Shown here one piece after another: positions 58,929-64,000 of a stretch of DNA of 64,000 nucleotides. The position numbers and the translations under genes were made by a program. Positions within the stretch are counted from its first letter, which is position 1. The number at the start of each line of letters is the position of its first letter. Below the pieces are notes generated by a model, which was not told the origin of the DNA, made no database searches, and was given only the letters and a program-made list of their open reading frames with translations. Origin of the DNA: Leisingera sp. SS27 (GTDB taxonomy: Bacteria; Pseudomonadota; Alphaproteobacteria; Rhodobacterales; Rhodobacteraceae); the NCBI RefSeq assembly GCF_028368855.1, contig NZ_JAQNCY010000001.1, positions 682,001 to 746,000 on the forward strand, given 5' to 3'.

Positions 58929-61340
58929 TCAGTGCGCCGTTGCGCCTGCCCCCTCGCCAGAGCCCTTCAGCGCCGCCTTGGCAGCTGCGGCTTCCTCCGC
59001 CTCCTCGTCCCATTCGATGGGTTCGGGCTTGGAGACCAGAGTGTGTTCCAGAACCTCGGACACGTGGCTGACAGGGATGATCTCCAACCCCTCCTTCACG
59101 TTGTCCGGGATTTCCGGCAGGTCCTTCTCGTTCTCCTGCGGGATCAGCACCGTCTTGATACCGCCGCGCAGAGCCGCCAGCAGCTTCTCCTTGAGGCCGC
59201 CAATGGCGCTGGCATTGCCGCGCAGAGTGACTTCGCCGGTCATCGCAATGTCCTTGCGCACCGGGATACCGGTCAGCACCGACACAATCGCGGTCACCAT
59301 CGCCAGGCCGGCGCTGGGACCATCCTTCGGCGTTGCGCCGTCCGGCACGTGCACATGGATATCCAACCGGTCGAACTGCGGCGGCTTGATGCCGATCTGC
59401 GGGCTGACCGAGCGCACATAGCTCGACGCCGCCTCGATCGATTCCTTCATCACGTCGCCCAGCTTGCCGGTGGTCTTCATCCGGCCCTTGCCCGGCAGCC
59501 GCAGCGCCTCAATTGACAACAGCTCGCCGCCAACCGAAGTATATGCGAGACCGGTGACAACACCCACCTGGTCCTCCAGCTCGGCCAGGCCATAGCGGTA
59601 CTTCTTGACGCCCAGGAAATCATCCAGATTGTCCGCCGTCACGGTCACGCTGTCGGCTTCTTTCTTGACGATCTTGGTCAGCGACTTCCGCGCCACCTTG
59701 GCGATCTCGCGCTCCAGGTTCCGCACGCCGGCCTCGCGGGTGTAGGTGCGGATCATCTCGGTCACCGCATCATCGGTCAGCTCGAACTCCTTGGCCTTCA
59801 GGCCGTGGTTCTTCACCTGCTTGGAAATCAGGTGCTGCTTGGCAATCTCGCGCTTTTCGTCTTCGGTGTAGCCGGACAGCGGAATGATCTCCATCCGGTC
59901 CAGGAGCGGCCCGGGCATGTTGTAGCTGTTCGAGGTGGTCAGGAACATCACGTTCGACAGGTCGTACTCCACCTCCAGGTAGTGATCCATAAAGGTGTTG
60001 TTCTGCTCCGGGTCCAGCACCTCCAGCATGGCCGAGGCCGGGTCGCCGCGGAAATCCTGGCCCATCTTGTCAATCTCATCGAGCAGGATCAGCGGGTTGG
60101 TGGTCTTGGCCTTCTTCAGCGCCTGGATGATCTTGCCGGGCATCGAGCCGATATAGGTGCGGCGGTGGCCGCGGATCTCGGACTCGTCGCGCACGCCGCC
60201 CAGCGAGATGCGGATGAATTCGCGGCCGGTGGCTTTGGCCACGGATTTACCCAGCGAGGTTTTACCCACGCCCGGAGGGCCGACGAGGCACAGGATCGGC
60301 CCCTTCAGCTTGGCCGAGCGCTGCTGCACCGCCAGATACTCGACGATCCGCTCCTTGACCTTCTCGAGGCCATAGTGATCCGCATCCAGGATCTCCTGAG
60401 CCTTGTTCAGGTCTTTCTTGACGCGGGACTTGTTGCCCCACGGGATCGACAGCATCCAGTCGAGGTAGTTGCGCACAACCGTGGCTTCCGCCGACATCGG
60501 CGACATGTTCTTGAGCTTCTTCAGCTCAGCATCCGCCTTCTCGCGCGCCTCTTTCGACAGTTTGGTTGCGGCGATCTTCTCTTCCAGCTCGGCGATTTCG
60601 CCTGCACCTTCTTCGCCGTCACCCAGTTCCTTCTGAATGGCCTTCATCTGTTCATTCAGATAGTACTCGCGCTGGGTCTTCTCCATCTGGGATTTGACGC
60701 GGGTCTTGATCTTCTTCTCGACCTGCAGGACCGACATTTCGCCCTGCATCAGGCCATAGACCTTCTCAAGCCGCTCGCTGACTGAGAGCGTCTCCAGCAG
60801 TTCCTGCTTGCGGTCCACCTCGATACCCAGGTGACCTGCCACCAGGTCGGCCAGTTTGGCCGGCTCCGCGGTTTCGCCCACGGCAGACAACGCTTCCTCG
60901 GGGATGTTCTTGCGGACCTTGGCGTAGCGCTCGAACTCGTCGCCCACAGTGCGCACCAGCGCCTCGGTGGTGGTGACGTCGCCCGGGATCTCGCTCAGCT
61001 CTTCTGCCTTGGCCTCGAAGAAATTGTCGTTCTCCAGGAACTCGGTGATCTTCACGCGGCTCTGGCCCTCGACCAGCACCTTGACGGTGCCATCGGGCAG
61101 TTTCAGCAGCTGCAGCACATTGGCCAGCACGCCGGTGGTGTAGATGCTATCTGTTTCGGGATCGTCCTCGGAGGGGTCGATCTGGCTCGACAGCAGGATC
61201 TGCTTGTCGTCGGCCATCACCTCTTCCAGGGCGCGCACCGATTTTTCCCGGCCCACAAACAGCGGCACGATCATGTGGGGGAACACCACGATGTCGCGCA
61301 GCGGCAGGACTGGGTAGGAGGAATTGAGTGGCTCTTGCAT
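58929..61340 (-). CDS. lon: Lon protease
   Basis: 803 residues. N-terminal substrate domain opens with [23 protein letters not shown]+ module: Walker [16 protein letters not shown], Walker [11 protein letters not shown]-terminal protease: catalytic Ser in [12 protein letters not shown] with the later Lys. ATG 61340 follows AGGA; an earlier reading to 61406 adds 22 non-family residues. Degrades misfolded proteins and regulators. Confidence 0.96.
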   Translation of the reverse strand: MQEPLNSSYPVLPLRDIVVFPHMIVPLFVGREKSVRALEEVMADDKQILLSSQIDPSEDDPETDSIYTTGVLANVLQLLKLPDGTVKVLVEGQSRVKITEFLENDNFFEAKAEELSEIPGDVTTTEALVRTVGDEFERYAKVRKNIPEEALSAVGETAEPAKLADLVAGHLGIEVDRKQELLETLSVSERLEKVYGLMQGEMSVLQVEKKIKTRVKSQMEKTQREYYLNEQMKAIQKELGDGEEGAGEIAELEEKIAATKLSKEAREKADAELKKLKNMSPMSAEATVVRNYLDWMLSIPWGNKSRVKKDLNKAQEILDADHYGLEKVKERIVEYLAVQQRSAKLKGPILCLVGPPGVGKTSLGKSVAKATGREFIRISLGGVRDESEIRGHRRTYIGSMPGKIIQALKKAKTTNPLILLDEIDKMGQDFRGDPASAMLEVLDPEQNNTFMDHYLEVEYDLSNVMFLTTSNSYNMPGPLLDRMEIIPLSGYTEDEKREIAKQHLISKQVKNHGLKAKEFELTDDAVTEMIRTYTREAGVRNLEREIAKVARKSLTKIVKKEADSVTVTADNLDDFLGVKKYRYGLAELEDQVGVVTGLAYTSVGGELLSIEALRLPGKGRMKTTGKLGDVMKESIEAASSYVRSVSPQIGIKPPQFDRLDIHVHVPDGATPKDGPSAGLAMVTAIVSVLTGIPVRKDIAMTGEVTLRGNASAIGGLKEKLLAALRGGIKTVLIPQENEKDLPEIPDNVKEGLEIIPVSHVSEVLEHTLVSKPEPIEWDEEAEEAAAAKAALKGSGEGAGATAH

Positions 61341-61684
61341 ACTCGGTCCTTTGGTTAGGCAAGACGGCCCGGCCCCGGTATTGGCAGCTTTGGCCCGTCT
61401 CCTCATTGGATGTCTTTACTTGGTGGGGCGGCTCTTTGTTTTCAACCGCGGCACCTCAAGGCTGGGGGTCACCTTGCCCGCTGCGCGCCGGGACCACAAG
61501 GGCGCAAATGCAGGAAGGGTGAGCAAAGAGCTAACAAAGGCTGCCTCCGTCAGCGGACCGCACTCTGCAACTGTCAAGTGCACCCCCTGCGTCCCAATTT
61601 GCAGGAATGTTTGCCGTATTTTGGTCACTAACCCGCGCTATCATTCTGAATACCGAGGAAGCAGCAGTTTTACAGGACATAACA
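61341..61684. other. Intergenic region upstream of lon
   Basis: 344 bases between the divergent lon and ATP-grasp genes. A TTGAAA (61445-61440) and CCCCAC (61428-61423) on the minus strand with an 11-base gap faintly resemble a heat-shock (sigma-32) promoter for lon. No gene supported. Confidence 0.3.
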
Positions 61685-62848
61685 ATGAACCAGCAGCGGC
61701 CACTTACAGCAGCGGAACTGGACCAGAAGAGCTATCTTGAGGCCAGAGACAGCAGCGACAAGGAACTTCTAATTTTCGCAGCCAGAAAGTCCGGACGGTC
61801 GCCGCTCAAGATCCAAAGAGAGTTCCGTCAGCTCGCCAGATCTGAATCCCGTCTCAATCTGGTCGAATACGTCCGCAACGGGCTTTATCACATCGACCGT
61901 TTCAACGACGAGGAACGCGCCGCGTTTATCTCGAATGACCTGCACTGGCCGATTACGCACAAATGCAATGACCGCCGGTGGGCCGGAGCTGCCGAAGACA
62001 AAATCGTTGCGGAGACGATGCTGTCAGCCGGTGATGTTCCCGTGCCGCAGACACTCGCGGTTTTAGACACCTCTTCTCGCCTGTTTCCCGGCAAACAGAA
62101 AATTCAAACGCCCTCCGAACTTCGATCCTTTCTTCAGAAGCACTCCGGCAAAACAATTTTTGGCAAAATCCTGAACGGGATGGTCAGCTTCGGCGCGTTC
62201 CGAATTGAACAAGCCGATGACACCCATGTACATTGCGCCGGTCACGATCCGCTGACTTATCAGGAGTTTATGCAAAACTACATCGGCTCAAACGCATATC
62301 TGTTGCAGAAGGCGCTGGACAACCATTCGGAATTCTCGAGCTACTGTTCCGCATTGGCCACCGTCCGCATGGTCAATATGGTTACTCCGGAGAGGGTCAT
62401 CACACCTCTTGCCATCATCAAGCTGCCGCAAGGGGACAATATCGCTGACGCATTCTGGCGCCCGGGCAACCTGGCCTGTGAAGTGGACATTGAAACGGGC
62501 TGCATCCGCACAATCGCCCAGCGCGGGGTTGAAACGGAATTCCTTCGGGATCATCCCTCCAAGGGCGGGCTTATGGGCCTGCAACTGCCGCACTGGAACG
62601 AACTGAAGGAGATCAACGACCGTGCCGCGCGCATTTTCGCGCCAATCCGCTACCAGTCCACAGACATCGCAATAACCGAAGATGGGCCGGTGCTTGTCGA
62701 AATGAACTACGGCGGCGGTTTTGACCTGCCCCAATACGCCAGCGGGCGGGGCATGCTGACACCAGAGGTCCGGGCATTCTTCAAAAGCTGCGGAGTTGAG
62801 CTGACGCCACCGCGCAGGAAAGGACTCTTTTCGCGCCGCCGCAAGTAA
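61685..62848 (+). CDS. Sugar-transfer-associated ATP-grasp protein
   Basis: 387 residues from ATG 61685, with AGGA upstream. The ATP-grasp fold is seen in ILNGMVSFGAFRIEQ and metal-binding ITEDGPVLVEMNYGGGFD. The family (PF14397-type) is associated with exopolysaccharide or sugar-transfer clusters. Here it stands alone. The longer reading to 61607 is doubtful. Confidence 0.7.
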   Translation: MNQQRPLTAAELDQKSYLEARDSSDKELLIFAARKSGRSPLKIQREFRQLARSESRLNLVEYVRNGLYHIDRFNDEERAAFISNDLHWPITHKCNDRRWAGAAEDKIVAETMLSAGDVPVPQTLAVLDTSSRLFPGKQKIQTPSELRSFLQKHSGKTIFGKILNGMVSFGAFRIEQADDTHVHCAGHDPLTYQEFMQNYIGSNAYLLQKALDNHSEFSSYCSALATVRMVNMVTPERVITPLAIIKLPQGDNIADAFWRPGNLACEVDIETGCIRTIAQRGVETEFLRDHPSKGGLMGLQLPHWNELKEINDRAARIFAPIRYQSTDIAITEDGPVLVEMNYGGGFDLPQYASGRGMLTPEVRAFFKSCGVELTPPRRKGLFSRRRK

Positions 62849-62898
62849 TGCCTTCTGGCCGCGCCGGGCTGACACTGTTGGGATCAGCCCCGCGGCCG

Positions 62899-63543
62899 TC
62901 AGCGCCGCAGCAGCGTGATCAATCCGCGCTCCAGCCGCCCGCCCGGCCAGGTTTCGCGGTAGGTGCCGCTCATCCGGCCCTGATCGACCAGGAAAAGACG
63001 GATATCCTGCCGCAGCATCTCTCCGGTGCCGCTGTCGCGCTCCGCCAGCAGGTTCAGCCGCAGCAGTTGATCCGCGCCGCAGGGCAGCGCGCCCAGCGCC
63101 AGTTCATCCAGAAAGACTTCAGTATCGTCCGGCAAGTCGCCACGGCCCGCGCTTTCAGCCCTCAGCCCTGTGCCGGGCTTCAGCGGCGCCCGGTCCTCAA
63201 CCCCGATGGGCAGAAACCCCAAGGTCGCGGAATCCGCCACCAGCCGCCCATTGCGGAAGCTTAAGCGCAGCAGGTCGCCGGTGCGTTGCGGCAGCGGCAC
63301 CATTTCAATGCGCCCGCCGGTTTTCAGCGAGATTTCGCCCGGCCCCTTCTGCACGATCCATTGCCCGCGCAAAGCCTGCGAGCCGCCCTTGATCAAGTCG
63401 TCAATGGAGATACGGCAGCCATCCAGAGGCGGCGCCTTGAAGAAGCTTGAGGCCTCCGCCAGGGATCCGGGCGCAGTCTGCGCCTGAACCGCCGGTGCAA
63501 TGCCCAGCACGGCAGCTGCAACCAGCGCACGCAAAAATGTCAT
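62899..63543 (-). CDS. Exported hypothetical protein
   Basis: 214 residues with a signal peptide (LRALVAAAVLGIAPAVQA). Mature domain of beta strands (KTGGRIEMVPLPQRTGDLLR) with two Cys that may pair. ATG 63543 has GGAGG 6 bases upstream; 63558 is less likely. No family recognised. Confidence 0.65.
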   Translation of the reverse strand: MTFLRALVAAAVLGIAPAVQAQTAPGSLAEASSFFKAPPLDGCRISIDDLIKGGSQALRGQWIVQKGPGEISLKTGGRIEMVPLPQRTGDLLRLSFRNGRLVADSATLGFLPIGVEDRAPLKPGTGLRAESAGRGDLPDDTEVFLDELALGALPCGADQLLRLNLLAERDSGTGEMLRQDIRLFLVDQGRMSGTYRETWPGGRLERGLITLLRR

Positions 63544-63647
63544 CGCCATCCTCCGCATTTTGGCGGCAGGATAGCGGATCAGGTCTTCATAACAGGTGAA
63601 CGGGGCCGGTTCCGTCCGGCCCGAACAGTCTTGAAATGCAGCGCGTC

Positions 63648-63800
63648 CTATCTTTCTGGCTGACCAGCCAGATGGGTCAGCCCGCGCGACTGCCCGGCAA
63701 GCGCCTGGCCGTCATCCAAGACCGCAAACATCGCTACGCCAATGGCCAGAACAGCCAGCAGAGTAACATGAGCAACACCGGCAGAAATTGCGTCTTTCAT
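63648..63800 (-). CDS. Small membrane protein
   Basis: 50 residues with one membrane helix (VAHVTLLAVLAIGVAMFAVL). Clear GGAGG 6 bases upstream of ATG 63800. Not long enough for routine ORF calling. Confidence 0.6.
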   Translation of the reverse strand: MKDAISAGVAHVTLLAVLAIGVAMFAVLDDGQALAGQSRGLTHLAGQPER

Positions 63801-63930
63801 CAGGGACCTCCACGTCGTTTATCAAGCCTCGGCCCGATTTCACGCCGAATTTGCGGCAGAAGCGTGTCCCGCCCCTGCCGCAGCCGTGAAAATACAGTCA
63901 AACTTGAGTCAAGGCGGCGCGCAACCGGTT

Positions 63931-63999
63931 TTACAACCGCTCAATATCCCCCTGCGCGCGGGTGTCGTGGAAGTCCTTCTGCCAGGCCTCAAACGTACC
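63931..63999 (-). CDS. 3' end of a gene cut by the window edge
   Basis: The last 22 codons of an open frame (TFEAWQKDFHDTRAQGDIER, then L and a stop at 63931-63933) reach the right edge. It reads as protein but the family cannot be told. Confidence 0.4.
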   Translation of the reverse strand, partial: GTFEAWQKDFHDTRAQGDIERL

Positions 64000-64000
64000 C

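Noticed and set aside
57499-59013. Minus-strand open frame of 504 codons
   Set aside because: Antisense to leucine dehydrogenase and crosses the terminator; composition is that of a shadow.

Overview
The window is alphaproteobacterial chromosome, most likely a Roseobacter-group Rhodobacteraceae (Leisingera, Phaeobacter or Ruegeria type). The host genes are GC-rich, with C4-pathway 5-aminolevulinate synthase, IspG, a RodZ-like protein, leucine dehydrogenase beside an Lrp/AsnC regulator, and Lon. It carries one complete-looking temperate prophage of about 42.9 kb at 13001-55863. The genus is inferred from gene content and could not be checked by a search.

Left host flank (1-13000): an N-acetylmuramoyl-L-alanine amidase, a PLP aminotransferase divergent from an M48 protease-DsbA pair, ispG, a rodZ-like gene, hemA, an M20 peptidase, a fluoroacetate-dehalogenase-like hydrolase, two small genes and three tandem tRNA-Asp(GTC) genes.

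Prophage: a 53-bp direct repeat (13001-13053 and 55811-55863) is the 3' part of a tRNA-Val(TAC) gene. The intact tRNA is at the right end beside the tyrosine integrase. The phage is a short-tailed (podovirus-like) temperate phage. Leftward, from a Cro-like gene at 43969, come early genes (small HTH proteins, RusA resolvase, cytosine methyltransferase), a NusG-like antiterminator, a phage initiator-type tRNA-Met, small and large terminase, portal, GroES-like cochaperonin, scaffold, capsid, P22 gp4- and gp10-like tail accessory proteins, a histidine-rich tail collar, ejection proteins, a tailspike and a lysis cassette (holin candidates, endolysin, overlapping spanin pair). Rightward from 46009 runs an operon of small proteins, an ERF annealing protein, a DEDD exonuclease, HNH nuclease, adenine methyltransferase, excisionase and integrase. 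Between them lies the switch: a short XRE repressor without a protease domain, an HTH-PAS-like regulator and a convergent unknown gene.

The most striking feature is the switch. A 17-bp palindrome (consensus ATGACCATTTTGGTCAT) occurs five times. Three copies fill the spacer between -35 and -10 of three promoters (leftward, repressor, rightward). At the left control region three copies have centres 24 and 22 bp apart, as in the lambda operators. Both regulator mRNAs appear leaderless. Other points of interest are a roughly 350-nt candidate structured RNA (39010-39380), a hairpin cluster between the NusG-like gene and the late genes, a small gene nested in the portal 3' end, plus-strand moron candidates, and several genes too short for routine ORF calling.

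Right host flank (55890-64000): a histidine-phosphatase gene, tRNA-Val(CAC), an Lrp/AsnC regulator divergent from leucine dehydrogenase, a bidirectional terminator, lon, a sugar-transfer-associated ATP-grasp protein, an exported unknown, a small membrane protein and the 3' end of a gene cut by the window edge.
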